Below, one piece after another: positions 43,800 to 55,074 of a stretch of 64,000 nucleotides of DNA. Every line of letters starts with the position of its first letter. The stretch's first letter is position 1. The stretch is from Bromus sterilis (Eukaryota; Streptophyta; Magnoliopsida; Poales; Poaceae), in contig OX465595.1 in assembly GCA_950022295.1 (NCBI GenBank), forward strand, positions 427,608,270 through 427,672,269, in the 5' to 3' direction. The notes beneath the pieces were generated by a model, which had not been told where the DNA came from, made no database searches, and worked only from the letters and a program-made list of their open reading frames with translations. Made by a program: the position numbers and the translations under genes.

Positions 43800-44940
43800 T
43801 GGATGTGAGTCCACTAGAGCTTCACAGTCAACTATTTGGTGGCAAGTGCATGCCCTTCTTCGCTCCGCCACCAATTTTTCGTTTCTTTCGCTTTACCTCA
43901 TAGATGTTGCCTTGGCAACCATGGGTGGGTTTCAAATTCTTTAGCTAGTAAAAAAATTGCGAACAGAAAAGTAGCTGCGGTTGATGTTGGCAATGAATGC
44001 ATGCGCAAAGTGATGTGGTTTGGCCGCCCGAAAAATAATGGACGCATTATGAAGGAAGACGGAACGTACGTGGCCCATGCATGCATACAAGATGAGTTGA
44101 CACTTCACAATGGCAAGAATATTAGGAATAAGATTACTATTGAGCACACCTTCCCTAAATGCCTTGCGGTTCGCATTTTTAAATTAATTGGTTTTCTACT
44201 GATCTACAAGCATGTCCCGTCTCTACCAAAGTCTCGATAAAATTTGTCAGGAGATCATAACAAGATCGAAGTTAGCAAGCGAGTGTCAACTACCACTACC
44301 AGCACATTTTATTATGGGGTTGGTTCTCGAGTGCGAATTTCTGGAGGCCGAGCTACACGTAGCCCTTTATTTTGAAAAAATCGTAAAACATATTTAAAAG
44401 TTATGAAAAAATCCGAAAAAAAACTATGAAAACTTATATGTATTCCGTATGAACATGTCAAATTTGGCTTGAAAATATTGTAATATGAAGTCTGCACGAT
44501 GGTGCCTCCTAAGGAGTTGGGAACGCTTGGAGGGGCCTTGGCTCCCTCGCCGATGTTGTTGGAGCCCAGTCAATCAGTCTCCTTTGTGGATCGTGGAGGT
44601 TTGGATGTTGATATTGCTCCCTCTCTCCTCTGGCTGTTGATCCGGGTGTTGAGGCTAATGAGGTGATGAAGTCATGTGAGCAGCTGAAGATGAGTGAATC
44701 CTTCGTGTCGGTGGTACCTTTGGTTGGTGATATTGAGGAGGCTGGTGTGTTGACGCCTGATCGTTCGGAGCCCTGTCAGTCGCTCGCCCATGTGGATCAT
44801 GGAGGATCCAACGTCGCGACCACCCAATCGCACGTGACCTTTGGGTTGGCAAAGCTTTTGCCACCGTTTTGAAAAAAAAAATCTATGTACAGTTCTTTTT
44901 GAAAAGCCTAGCTAACACAATATATTACCCGGCTGTAGCA
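43800..44940. other. no firm gene
   Basis: A plus ORF (43836-44240) lacks recognisable domains. At 44490-44872 codon-like sequence repeats a motif (EPSQSVSFVDRGG and EPCQSLAHVDHGG in two frames), possibly an old TE polyprotein, with several stops. Confidence 0.35.
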
Positions 44941-44945
44941 CCTTC

Positions 44946-45867
44946 ATGTGTGTTGAAGATATCCAGAAGACAATTTCATCAAAGATGGATCCACTCACCC
45001 CTAGTAATGAAGGAAATAAAGCGCACCCTAAGATAGGTAATCGCAAGATGTCCTTATTCATTTTGCTGCTGTTATTCTTGCTCTTTCAGTTTGACAAAAT
45101 GTTTCTTCTTGTGAATTCAGGCGTTCCTACTGTCAGCACCATCACGAAACCAAAGACAACTCTAGCTATTACAAAAGGCCAGGAAAATAAAATTCCCTGT
45201 AAACGTAAATGATATTCCTCCTAGCTGAAAACTTCTAATTTTTCTTCAGAACCATTTGGGAGTTGAACTGTGTACATCATATAACTTTGTACTCCCTCTG
45301 ATCCAATATAACTTATAGGTACAAGTCACGACACTTTTTTAGGTTCGGAGGGGTACTAAACTTTGTAGCTTCACTCGTGTCTGCAACAAACAACTCGTCG
45401 ACAAAAACCACCTCAAGATCCCGATGTCAAGGAAATTATGACTTCACCCGGATCAGGTAATGTGAATCTGTTTTTTTGCATTATATCAATGTTTACTACT
45501 CCCTCGTGCTACAGCAGTGTATAATCCTGAATTCTCTCGTATAACAGAACGAGTAGCTGGCAAACTGTCTGATGTACTGCCCACTAAAAGGAAAAACAAA
45601 TCCAAAATGATTGCTGCTCGATTCCTCAAAATGTCCCATGCTCGCATAACTGATCGCGGCGTTGGAATTAACTACGAAGTCCAATCCCATACAGATTTGG
45701 TGCTGTCACCGAGTAGGAGTAGAATAGAAACTGCTAGCTTAGGTACTAGTATTTATACTCCATTAGATGACCCTTTGCGTCGATGGCGCAAAGGGCGAGG
45801 GCAAACCATTTTATGTAAACCATGCGCGCTAAAATATTTAGGCAACGATTATAGCATAAGGAAATAG
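44946..45867 (+). pseudogene. exon series of an unidentified plant gene (interrupted)
   Basis: Three exon-like pieces with consensus splice sites. First, MCVEDIQKTISSKMDPLTPS to a donor ATAG|GTAATC (45035). Second, after TTCAG (45119), GVPTVSTITKPKTTLAITKG, which reads to a stop. Third, after CTACAG (45515), VYNPEFSRITERVAGKLSDV, NKSKMIAARFLKMSHARITD and GVGINYEVQSHTDLVL. Sequence after about 45762 may already be Helitron. Possible further exons of the same gene lie beyond the nested elements at 58447-58760. No family was identified. The second piece ending in a stop and the interruption make an intact product unlikely. Confidence 0.35.
45292..45353. mobile_element. short Stowaway-type MITE
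   Basis: 62 bp from CTCCCTCTGATCC to AGGTTCGGAGGGG, flanked by TA (45290-45291 and 45354-45355). Only the terminal repeats and a minimal centre remain; it lies in an intron-like position of the exon series. Confidence 0.7.
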
Positions 45868-46180
45868 ATATTTGGGCATTAAGTTGATACCTAGCATTCT
45901 AATAAGACCATGAGATAAGTTTATGATAGCTTATTAAGCTTGCTTTTACGAAACAAGTTACATAGACAGATTTGGTCGTTTCGCCTTCAATGAGCAAGGC
46001 AAATAATCGTGCTCGTGCCGAGAGAGCCTTTAACCGACAAAACATAATATTATGAAAATATATCACAACATCAAATTTTCAATAGATACTCATACTTAAC
46101 AGAAGTACAGAACACATGAACAGATAACGTGCCGATAGCTAGAGGATATACTTGAATCGGTTGATCCATTCAGACAAAGC

Positions 46181-46480
46181 AGAGCCCCACAGCACCATGT
46201 ATTTGTCTGCTATTCCATACTGGATATGTAATCTTGACACCAATAAAATACCCAACATACAGTAACTATAGCAAGGCCAACATGTGCAAACCTATACGAA
46301 AAAGAAATCCATTATCAAGGGTAACACATGTAAATGTCTAACAGGAACATGTTAGGAGAGCAAGGTGATTATTAGTTGTCAAAAGAGAATGGTACATACC
46401 TGTGACGTCGATGCCGTCACAGACACTGCGGTGGATGATGCCGAAGTTGCCATGAACGACAAGCTTGTTACATCCTAACA
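46181..46480 (-). pseudogene. two exon-like segments, unidentified
   Basis: After the acceptor ATGTTAG, one segment (about 46469-46395) reads DVTSLSFMATSASSTAVSVT and ends TCACAG|GTATGT. A second, after TATAG at about 46293, continues in phase 0 with VCTCWPCYSYCMLGILLVSR and GIADKYMVLWGSALSEWINR to a stop. Splice sites are good, but no family was recognised. Confidence 0.3.
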
Positions 46481-47930
46481 TGAAATGGTCCCATCAATAT
46501 GTCCAAGTGGCCCAATCAATATATCTACGTATGCTCGGAATACAAAGCAGATGTGAAGCATGGCCCAATCATTCATTGCAAAAACTTTCCACTGGTAAAA
46601 GTTAGACACTCAAATATCCTGTTTAAGAGCAAAAAAAATTATTAATGCAAAGACTAAAGTGCATGTATGTATTATGAGCAATGCACTTTAGAGACAAATT
46701 CAACAAGATTTCTTATGAGAATAGAAACCGATATGAAAGGTAAAAAAGCAAAGAACCAATCGTAGAAAGATAAATATTGCCTATGAACAATAGGAAACCT
46801 GGAGATAAAAGCAAACAGTAGAGAACATATTTTAGACTCCAGGATTCCAACCTATTAATGTTGTAATGTAGCGCAATATGTGATCAATGATGTGGTATGG
46901 ACAATTTGGTACAAGCAGTTCCAACAATGTAATAGTCTGTTCAGCCAGTAAGAAATTACAACAACGTACAAAAACACCACATTAAGCAATAACTGGATAC
47001 ATCCTCTAAGATCACTTTAAACACAACATCATACCCCGGCATAAGCTGATTGTATGTTGTGACAACAAATAAGAAAGAGAGATGCTGCTCCTAGTCCTGC
47101 ATGTAGAAAATGGGATTAAGAGGTGAACAATCTAAAATAAGGAGATCATCAAGCAAGGCCACCCAAAGAGGCAAGACAGCAAGCGTATGAATGATGTGCG
47201 CTGCGAGAAATGAATACTATAACAAGTCAGGAAAAAGAGGAACGGCAAGGCAAAACTACGAAAACTGGATGTATCCTTAATATGGCTAATCAGTGTTCTA
47301 TGCACCGTACTGTCCATACATGATCTCCACAATTGTGATGCTATGAACCAGATGACCACAACACGCACGTTGAAATTATTTTTCTTCTTCTACCAGATAA
47401 AGGTCATTGGAATCACTTATACGGTGGTGTGAAACGACATTTCTCATGTACTGCTAGATTTTTCTTTATAACATCCTGCTGTTATTTTAAGACAATATCC
47501 ATATGTCATCTCTCTCACACACACATGGAACAAACACTAAAAATCATAATTTAGTCCAAACAGTCTCATTAATCCCCCAGCTATAGGGTAGAAAAAACAT
47601 GGCCTTGATCAGTACAACTAAACTCTAGAACAAAAATGATTTTACAACAGAGGCTCAAATCTAGAACAATAATGCTTCCCATGCCAAACCAGAATTTTGA
47701 TATGCGGTATAGAACAAAATGTACACCTAGATATATAATTTCACACTCTTATGCTTTAGGAGTACGGCAGTTAGAATGAGGCGGAAAATAACTTCTGAAA
47801 AACAGTAGTCAGAATTCTCATTCATGTTACACATAATACAAATTCAACACATGGACCTTAAACCAAGTGAGATAATCAAACGTATAAAGAGATGGACTTT
47901 GAATAGATAAGAGAAGAAACAAATCCATAC

Positions 47931-48089
47931 CACTTTTGTAACTTTGGGGAGGGCGTACAACAACATGCATTGTGATCACACCTCCTGGAACTTCTCCTAC
48001 TGACTCAGCAAGAGTTTTGTTATTCTCAAGTATCCTTCCAGCTTTGATGAGCTTCACGTCATTGAGAGTTTTTGGAACAATGTCTTTGT
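47931..48089 (-). pseudogene. MUB: MUB (membrane-anchored ubiquitin-fold protein) exon
   Basis: A 159-nt exon lies between acceptor TTTTTGACAG and donor GTATGG. It reads DKDIVPKTLNDVKLIKAGRI, LENNKTLAES and VGEVPGGVITMHVVVRPPQS. This is the second half of the ubiquitin fold of plant MUB proteins (rice-type DKDITPKTINDLKLINAGKI). MUBs are prenylated at a C-terminal CaaX box and bind E2 enzymes at the plasma membrane. Three residues between LAES and VGEVPGG (usually RVP) are missing. I found neither the N-terminal exon (KFRLFDGTDIGP) nor the CGCxIL CaaX end nearby, so this is a single captured exon or gene relic, unlikely to make a working protein. Confidence 0.75.
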
Positions 48090-48357
48090 CTGTCAAAAAC
48101 ATTGTTAAAAAACACTCTTAACACAGAAAGCTGATATATTCCATAAAGGTTCTAGAAGACAAAACAATCAATAGTGGTATTCAAAGAACTTGAAGCACTT
48201 GCAATGCTGGATATCATATTCCCAGAAAATGAAAGAGCAAAAACCTGGAGGTGCTAACTCAATGCATCTCATCACAAGGAAAACTATATTTCTGAAGCAT
48301 GATCATCTGTATTTTATCACATTTTTTGACCTTATCCTTGGCACACATGTATAATTA

Positions 48358-48445
48358 ATACTTCCTCCATCCCAAAATAAGTGTCGCAAATTTATCTCGA
48401 TATGGATGTATCTAGATGTAAAACTAAGTAAGAACCTGAGAAAGA
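48358..48445. mobile_element. half of a Stowaway MITE
   Basis: TACTTCCTCCATCCCAAAAT, AAGTGTCGCAAATTTATCTC and GATATGGATGTATCTAGATG match the left half of a common Triticeae MITE. No right end was found. Confidence 0.5.
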
Positions 48446-49520
48446 AAAATACATGACATTTAAAATCTATAACATTTTTTTCCTTTCTTTGCAAGTTGTC
48501 GAGCATCTAAAATATGTAACAAAAGAAATGCACACATACATGACATGCTGAAATTCCCTTTTTATATAGATCAATATAGCCAAGGAAAAACTCAGTAGAT
48601 GCGTGAGGTCAATACCTAACCCTTGACCACAGTGGAAATAAATGATTAAGCACTTACTGTATATATGTGGCATTACTAACAGGCTACAGAATCATTCATA
48701 CAAAAAAACATTCTGCGGCATCAACTGAACCATACAGAAAAATAAATACTCTTATTTTCAGAAAAGAAAGGAGGCATGCTAAATAATAATAGTTTGTATA
48801 ACATACTCTTCATGAACAAATATCGCAAAGGAAATAACTACCTTTTGAGAATGACCATATATCATGAGACTCGAAAACAATGTCTCGCTATAAAAAGATC
48901 ACCAACAGTCTTCACACCTACCATTCCTTGTTATTCTAATTGGTGATATTTTTGGGGGTAAAATTGAAGTGGATAGAAAGGGATTCATAAGTGACACGCT
49001 ATTTGTTTCTACACATGGTGCATGATTTACACCCCTAACTTGACCAAACCAATAGCATTCATAAGTAGAATGCAACCCAATAGTATTGTTAATATTAGTA
49101 AGCTAACACCAAGCCCAAAAAAAAAAACTCATCTTGACCAAACTGATAGTATACCTCTCTTGAAAATCAAATCATGGATTACACCCATCATTGGCCAAAC
49201 CATTGATAATGGGGAGTATTAGAAAACTATAAATAACTAATGAACAATCTGGTAACATAAAATCTGTCGGTATCTTATCTCCAATTACCCAAACAAGAGC
49301 ATAGTCCAATTTATCTTTCTGCACAAATAAGGAATTTGTTAGTAAACAAAATGGTCTATCCAAATCTATAGACTGACTATTAAGCACACGGTAGACAGCT
49401 AGCAGTGAAATCGGTGTTAAAGTCAACCACTACACAAAACGCTAGATGGAAAAAATACAAATGAATTAGAAGGGATGTTTGAAGCAGGTTTCAGTATGAG
49501 AACGCACATGTACACATTAC

Positions 49521-49601
49521 TAAAAATTGATCCACTTTGATGCCCGACCAACACTCTTTTTCCATCACAAGAAAAGGTGAGGATAGTGTTCATTATCGAA
49601 G
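49521..49601 (-). pseudogene. WD40-like exon fragment
   Basis: An 81-nt segment between CTCTCCAG and GTAATG encodes ASIMNTILTFSCDGKRVLVG, HQSGSIF. The ILTFSxDGKRVLVGxxxGSI pattern fits the core of a WD40 repeat (usual FSPDGKxLxSGSxDGxI). One repeat alone is weak evidence; flanking repeats were not found. Confidence 0.35.
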
Positions 49602-49860
49602 CCTGGAGAGAAAGCAATGAACCGTTCAAAAACCGCTCAGTGTGCCGAGTTATAAAGATATCTAACCTATTCTAATTCTAGATGCTTTAACTTAGCTAAC
49701 CTGTACCAATCTATTTGAATTTTAGATAAGGCAGCAGAACGTTACTCAAAAAATAGAGTTCTGTTGGCATGTAGTCAAAATGCATTCACAAAACATGTGC
49801 CACTAATACTCACCAGAACACTATAAAATAACATAAAGTTCGAACTTCACGACCATTTAC

Positions 49861-49943
49861 CTTGCTTATTTCTTCTCTTCCACTGTGAAATCTTCTCAGC
49901 AAGCTTGATTAAGGGCAGATCAAGCTCGGGTTCCTCTGCAAAC
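49861..49943 (-). pseudogene. exon-like segment, unidentified gene A
   Basis: An 83-nt segment with acceptor CCTTCAG and donor GTAAATGG reads FAEEPELDLPLIKLAEKISQ, WKRRNKQ. Codon-like composition and strong splice sites suggest a true exon. It may be joined to the segment at 50270-50500. No family was recognised. Confidence 0.4.
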
Positions 49944-50269
49944 CTGAAGGTACAATGGAAGAGCAGAACACAAATTATGCATTTGGAGACGTTTATCGAT
50001 TCTTTACATCGCATCAAGGTAATACAACCATTAGCTGTTTGCTGCATGAAAGAAAATAAAAAAAATGGAAATCTGGAACTGCCATTTCAACTCAATAGTT
50101 ACCTGTTGTGTTTCTGAAACTAAAACAACCTAAACTCAGCCTGCAGCTGAACACCGCGGAATAAGGCTTCAGAATAATATGTACGTATTGTCCAGTGTCC
50201 ACAAGTTTCTGAGATGATGAGCAGCAGGGGGAAACAAAAGCAAGCACGTTATGAGTAGAAAATAAAGAA

Positions 50270-50605
50270 ACAAGAGGGAGAAGAGCCAAACATACGCGGT
50301 AACCCGGTCACCAAGTTCTCTACCTTGCTCCATGCCGCCGAGAGCGACGTCCTGAGCCCCGGGAAGGTCCAATGGAACTCGGCGGAGGTAAGTTCAGAGA
50401 ACTTGGTGACCTCGTGCTCGATGGACGAGTCGAGTAGCTGGTGCCGCACGCACGACGGAGACGGGTCCTCCGTTTTCGTGTTGGTCTTCCCGAACAACTA
50501 TTCCTCCATTTCTCAACTCTCAAACTGAGGCACACTGAATCCAACTAGTAGGATGTTGTGTCGAGCCATCAGCGACAAAATTAAACCCCGAGAGACCAAG
50601 CTGCA
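50270..50605 (-). pseudogene. exon-like segments, unidentified gene A (5' part)
   Basis: After acceptor TATTTGCAG (about 50606) the frame reads LGLSGFNFVADGSTQHPTSW. Further on another frame gives LFGKTNTKTEDPSPSCVRHQ, LLDSSIEHEVTKFSELTSAE, FHWTFPGLRTSLSAAWSKVE. Stops between the two frames (50505-50525) indicate decay or a missed splice. Together with 49861-49943 and 50814-50860 these look like consecutive exons of one host gene on the minus strand. Confidence 0.35.
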
Positions 50606-50813
50606 AATACAAAACGGAAAAACTATTACAACAACAAATCGCAAAGAAAGCAAATGACAATGAAGGGGCTCGGCCAATAAGTAAGCAACCAATCAAAACG
50701 GCCAGAGATCAAAGGTGCTACAGGACAAGAGGGACTGCACCCAAACTCATGGAGAAGCAACATGGAAAACACTATAGGGAATCTGAAAAACAAAGTGGCA
50801 TACAGAAATATAC

Positions 50814-50860
50814 CTGAACCAATGCGCTCATGCCATGGTAGTCCACTTGCACAATTGACC
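50814..50860 (-). pseudogene. 47-nt exon-like segment of gene A
   Basis: Between TTTGGCAG and GTATAT the segment encodes GSIVQVDYHGMSALVQ. It lies upstream of the LGLSGFNF segment and could splice to it. Confidence 0.3.
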
Positions 50861-50879
50861 CTGCCAAACAAAAATCGTC

Positions 50880-52600
50880 CATGAGATATTCTATCAAAAA
50901 ATTAGGAACAACACAAAATAAGTCGCAGAAGGAAAAGTTACTGCTAACAATATCAAGCAGTCGTGAGTGGGATGAGGCTAAACCAAAGAAATGGACGGAG
51001 GCTGAGAATTAACTCGGCATTTGTACTTATATTTGGACTGTAAAATTAAACATCCTTCTAGAAATTCAAATTAACTCGGCTATTTTTTAACTTATATGAT
51101 GTTCAGGATATTCAAAGGAAAATTTGTACATAAATTATTTAAACTTCTAACGGATCATCGCATGAACAGAGGCAAAGGCAAAGGCAGTCCTCGCTCTGAA
51201 AAATTCAGAACCTGCTAAACAGATCAAGCAACGAGAATCAAAAGGAAATAAAACCATGGACCGGATACTGAAAACATGGAAGTGTATTAGACTTCAACTG
51301 TCATCTGCTAGAACTGAAAGAAACCAGAACACAGGTACCTGATGCTGTGATGCATGAGGGGAAGGTACCTCTCCATTACCGACAAAAAAAGAATGAAATG
51401 AAATTTACATAAATATGTGCAGAAATCTATTCCTACCTTCCCACCATGTTCCTCTTTAGACCTCTCTGATTCGCACCTTTGTCATGGATGGAAGGTAGAT
51501 GCGGCTACCAGTGTGGCCACCGGATTGGAACATTAAATAGGAGTCTGCCTTGCTTGTATTAAATCAAAAGGGTTATCCAACCAAAAACATATGAAACAAG
51601 GGGGAAAACATGAAAGAGCGGAAAAAGTGTTATTGATCTGCAAACGGGTCACTCTTGATTTAAAATATAAGAGTCATGTTAAATATTTTCAATTTGGTAT
51701 ACAAACCCCAAAACCTTGTTGGCCTCACTTGATTAGGATGAGCCAGCAAAGTGATATGCTTCACTATGAAAACGTTAGCCTGTCATATATCAAAAATGAA
51801 GTCGGTATTCATCTGCAACCGAATTTAAAAAAAATGGATGTAACAAAAAATAAAGATAATGCTCGGTCTCTTTGGTCTGCTGAGTGAAGTTGTTTCCAAA
51901 AATCAAGCCAAATTACAAAGTAAAGAACTATAGCATGGTCCACATCATCCTTTCTCACTTAGGACCTGTTTCCAATCAGTGAATGGCCATGGAGTTTTTT
52001 GGCATGTAAGGCTCTAATGAGACAGTATTTAAGGTATAATATTTTGATTTTTTATACATAGTACCAATCGCTAACCACAGACATAATATAACCTTAGTAC
52101 TAAGCTAATTCCTGTGCGTGTGTGCTATGGAACATATATTTTTTGTGTTTAATTGACCTGGGTTGGCAGCAGCCTGCTTACTACTATTCGTGGGTGGAGG
52201 CCCATAACTCATGGGTATGGTGGACTCTCGTCAAGCACGATTTCACGTTCAAGAGTGCTCCTAAAATTCGTTGATACAGCCTAAGTGCAGATAATTAGAT
52301 TACACTACATAAACAGAATCCTCAATCACATAGCAGCAAGTAAATCCCAAACCAACCTGTAGCTCTTTAATAGCTGCAGGTTGGAACACACACACATACA
52401 GTCTTCCTTAAATTCCTAGCTGCCTGCAAACAAGTTAGCAATTATGAGATATTTGACATATTTCCAAGATATTTCTACTTTTTTTTGCGGAAAAAGATAT
52501 TTCTACTTGCTATACGATATTAATGTTCATCTCTAGTGAATTTACCTTAAGTGTTCTAAACTAACTAAGCAAAAGAAATTGTGAAAACCACACAGTATCT
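50880..52600. other. no exon recognised
   Basis: AT-rich sequence with intron or UTR character; a plus ORF at 51591-51887 has no recognisable domain. Confidence 0.4.
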
Positions 52601-53110
52601 TGCCTTTTCTAAGGATTTCTACTGGAAAAAATTAATTGAAATAACCAACCCAACATGTCTGGGAAGAAGTAGAAAGAGATGGGCGATCTCACCTGGGAGG
52701 GCCACATGGTCTTCTCTCCCCCTGCGGATTTCCCTCCTCGCCGGCCTCCTTCTTCCCCGTGAGGGCACCTGCTCGTCACCCTGTACTTTCCCTGCTCGCC
52801 GGCCTCCTTCCCCCTGAGGATTGGTAGCGATTGGCGGCCGGATCTGAAGAAAAGAGGCAGCGGGAAGGCGGGGTAAGCAGGGGAGAGCACGGCAGCCCCT
52901 CCTTGTCTCATCTCATCTTGCCCATGTCGCCAGCCCCCCCTCCTCTGCAGCAGCCCCTCCTGAAGCGCGCTCCACACCGGCCTCTCTTTGGCCTCGCAGT
53001 GATGGCTGCGGCGGTGATGAGGAGAGGAGAGGAGCAGCGCGGGGACGGCTGGGTTGAGGAGGGAGCGGGAGAGGAGGGGATGGAGGCAGGGTTTTCACCG
53101 TGTGCATTCG
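52601..53110. other. GC-rich block, possible captured promoter/first exon
   Basis: GC content jumps relative to both sides. On the minus strand CTCCTC/CTCTCC-rich leader-like sequence is present; ORFs are open in several frames without domains. It may be the 5' end of a captured gene transcribed toward lower coordinates. A degenerate CGGTTTTTATAC/CGGTTCGG repeat follows (53110-53200). Confidence 0.3.
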
Positions 53111-53214
53111 GTTTTTTCGGTTCGATTCGGTACGATTTATACGGTTTTCAGTTTATACGGTTTTTATACTTTGATTTATACATAGATACGGTTCGGTTTT
53201 GGTAATAAGATGAA

Positions 53215-53403
53215 CAAATTAAAGCTGGGCAATTGACAGGACTAAAAACGCACCGCAATGCTAACTATGCTACAAAAAAAGGAAGAGGCTCAAAAGCATG
53301 GACGGTACGCCAAGATAAGTAAACCGAAATCCATCTGCATCTACTACTAATCATCTACCTTGAGATATCTATTCAGAACATCTCGCTGGTATTAAGTTGC
53401 GAG
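53215..53403 (-). repeat. 189-bp LTR fragment, direct repeat of 53843-54029
   Basis: Contains GGGCAATTGACAGGACTAAA, CATCTCGCTGG and ATTAAGTTGCGAG, repeated inside the neighbouring LTR at 53843-54029 with about 10% difference. It ends exactly where that LTR begins, so it looks like a remnant of a second, older copy of the same family. Confidence 0.7.
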
Positions 53404-55074
53404 TGATGGCGTGGAAGTGTTAATGACTTCTCGCCCTTCGTTGGTTACCCCAAGTGGAAGGTGAGATGAAGGATAGCAGCAAATTTCCCTCGGTAAAGAT
53501 ACCGAGGTTGAGTTCGACCAGTAGGACTCCGGCAATGATAAGTAGGTGGCAAGAAAACAATGGCCATGTTTACGATAAACGTTGCTTCCTTGACCTGGAC
53601 CTGCACACAATACAATTAACTTTGCTCCCAACGAAGTTCAGAGAGGTTGTCAATCTCTCCGTCTTGTTGTTTACAAAGGGTCAAACACACAAGGGATAAT
53701 GATAATGATAATAGCAACTGAAAGTAAATGCGAGAAAATAAATGAGCTTGTAAACGGTGATGAGAATATGGACCGGGGTCCCGTGATGTTCACTAGTGAT
53801 GTCTCTCTCCCAAAAGACGATAAAACTCTATGCGAGGTAAACAAATTACAGAAGGGCAATTGACAGGATTATAAACGCACCGCAATGCTAACTATGCTAC
53901 AAAAGAAAGGAAGAGGCTCATAAGCATGGGCAGTACGCCAAAATAAGTAGAATGAAATCCATCTGCATCTAGTACTAATCATCCACCTTGAGATATCTAT
54001 CCAGAACATCTCGCTGGCATTAAGTTGCGAGCCCCACCCAAAGTGTAAACCCAAAGCAACAGACAACTGCATTAAAAGAACTTTGCGTAAAGTAAACAAT
54101 CCTTGCAACCGCGGTTACAAGCACCGTTGTTTTCCCCCTTGTGGCCACAACACATCCCCTAGACTCATGTTTCTGTCACTCAAGCGTGTCATTAGGGGGC
54201 ATGTACCCACAATCGAGCATAACGTTCCCTCTTGGAGTTACTATCTATCAATTTGCCAAAGCAATAAACAGCAACGGAGAACATGCAAGAATTACTTAGG
54301 AACAAAAATATAAGAGATCAAAACCAAATATATTACTCTATCACGATCTGAACATAATCTCATAATCCATCAGATCCCATCAAACTAAACATAGCAACAG
54401 CAGAAGAATTACATAAGTGCCTCGATCATGTAGGGCATCTCACGAGGTCTAAACCATGAAGAACAAAGAGGGGAAGAGAACATCACATAGCTACTAATCA
54501 CGGACCCATGGTCCAAGGTAGACTACTCACGGCACATCCGGGAAGCGTCCATGGTGGAGGGGAAGCTCCCGAAGGTCGATCCTCCCTCCGGCAGGGTGCC
54601 GGGAAGGGTCCTGACGGTGCTCCCGATCTTGGAAGCGCGGCGGTGGCGGAACAGAGGAGAATTTGTGAAATAGGGTTCTTTCTTCAGAAGTTTCCCGTGA
54701 CGGAGAATAAATAGGCGAAGGGGGGCAGCCAGGGGGGGCACCAGGGGCCTAGGCGCCCCCTGGTGCGGCCAGGCCCCTGGCTGCGCCAGGTGGCCGCCTG
54801 GGTGCCTGGTGGTGGGCCCTCCTTCGGGCTTCTGGAGTCTTCCGATACGCTGATCTTTTATCTGATTTTTCCCGGATTTTTGGAGCACTTTTTATATGGG
54901 GAAAACTGAAATAAAAAAACAGCAGAAAACAGGAACTAACACTGGGGTGCACTGAGTTAGTAGGCTAGTCCAGATATGATAAAAAAATGTATGAAAGTGT
55001 ATCTAGATCATAGCAATATCACACAAAACATGCATGGAGCGAGCATAAATTATCGATACGTTTGAGACGTATCA
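53404..55074 (-). mobile_element. Gypsy LTR, 1.67 kb (3' LTR on minus strand)
   Basis: On the minus strand it starts TGATACGTCTCAAACGTATC and ends CCACGCCATCA. The polypurine tract TTAAGCTTGGGGATGT lies just outside at 55075-55090. A TATTTATT box and leader occur near 54705. Family words match common Triticeae Gypsy LTRs beginning TGATACGTCT. Confidence 0.75.

Larger units (their letters stand above)
45763..53210 (-). mobile_element. possible Helitron carrying gene fragments
   Basis: On the minus strand the left border has the elements of a Helitron 3' end: a perfect 9-bp stem (CCCTTTGCG at 45771-45779, CGCAAAGGG at 45787-45795, 7-nt loop), then TCAT and CTAA (CTRR) at 45766-45763, with the next base T as expected for A|T insertion. 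The candidate 5' end at 53210 starts TCTTATTACC, flanked by A on the minus strand. Between them are at least five exon-like segments, all on the minus strand, from apparently different genes, as is usual for Helitrons. The hairpin-to-CTRR distance is shorter than usual and the 5' end is only a TC, so the call is tentative. No Rep/helicase was seen, so it would be non-autonomous. Confidence 0.35.

Noticed and set aside
52609..53205. Host gene in the GC-rich block
   Set aside because: Open frames on both strands of similar length, no recognisable domain; kept only as a possible captured promoter.
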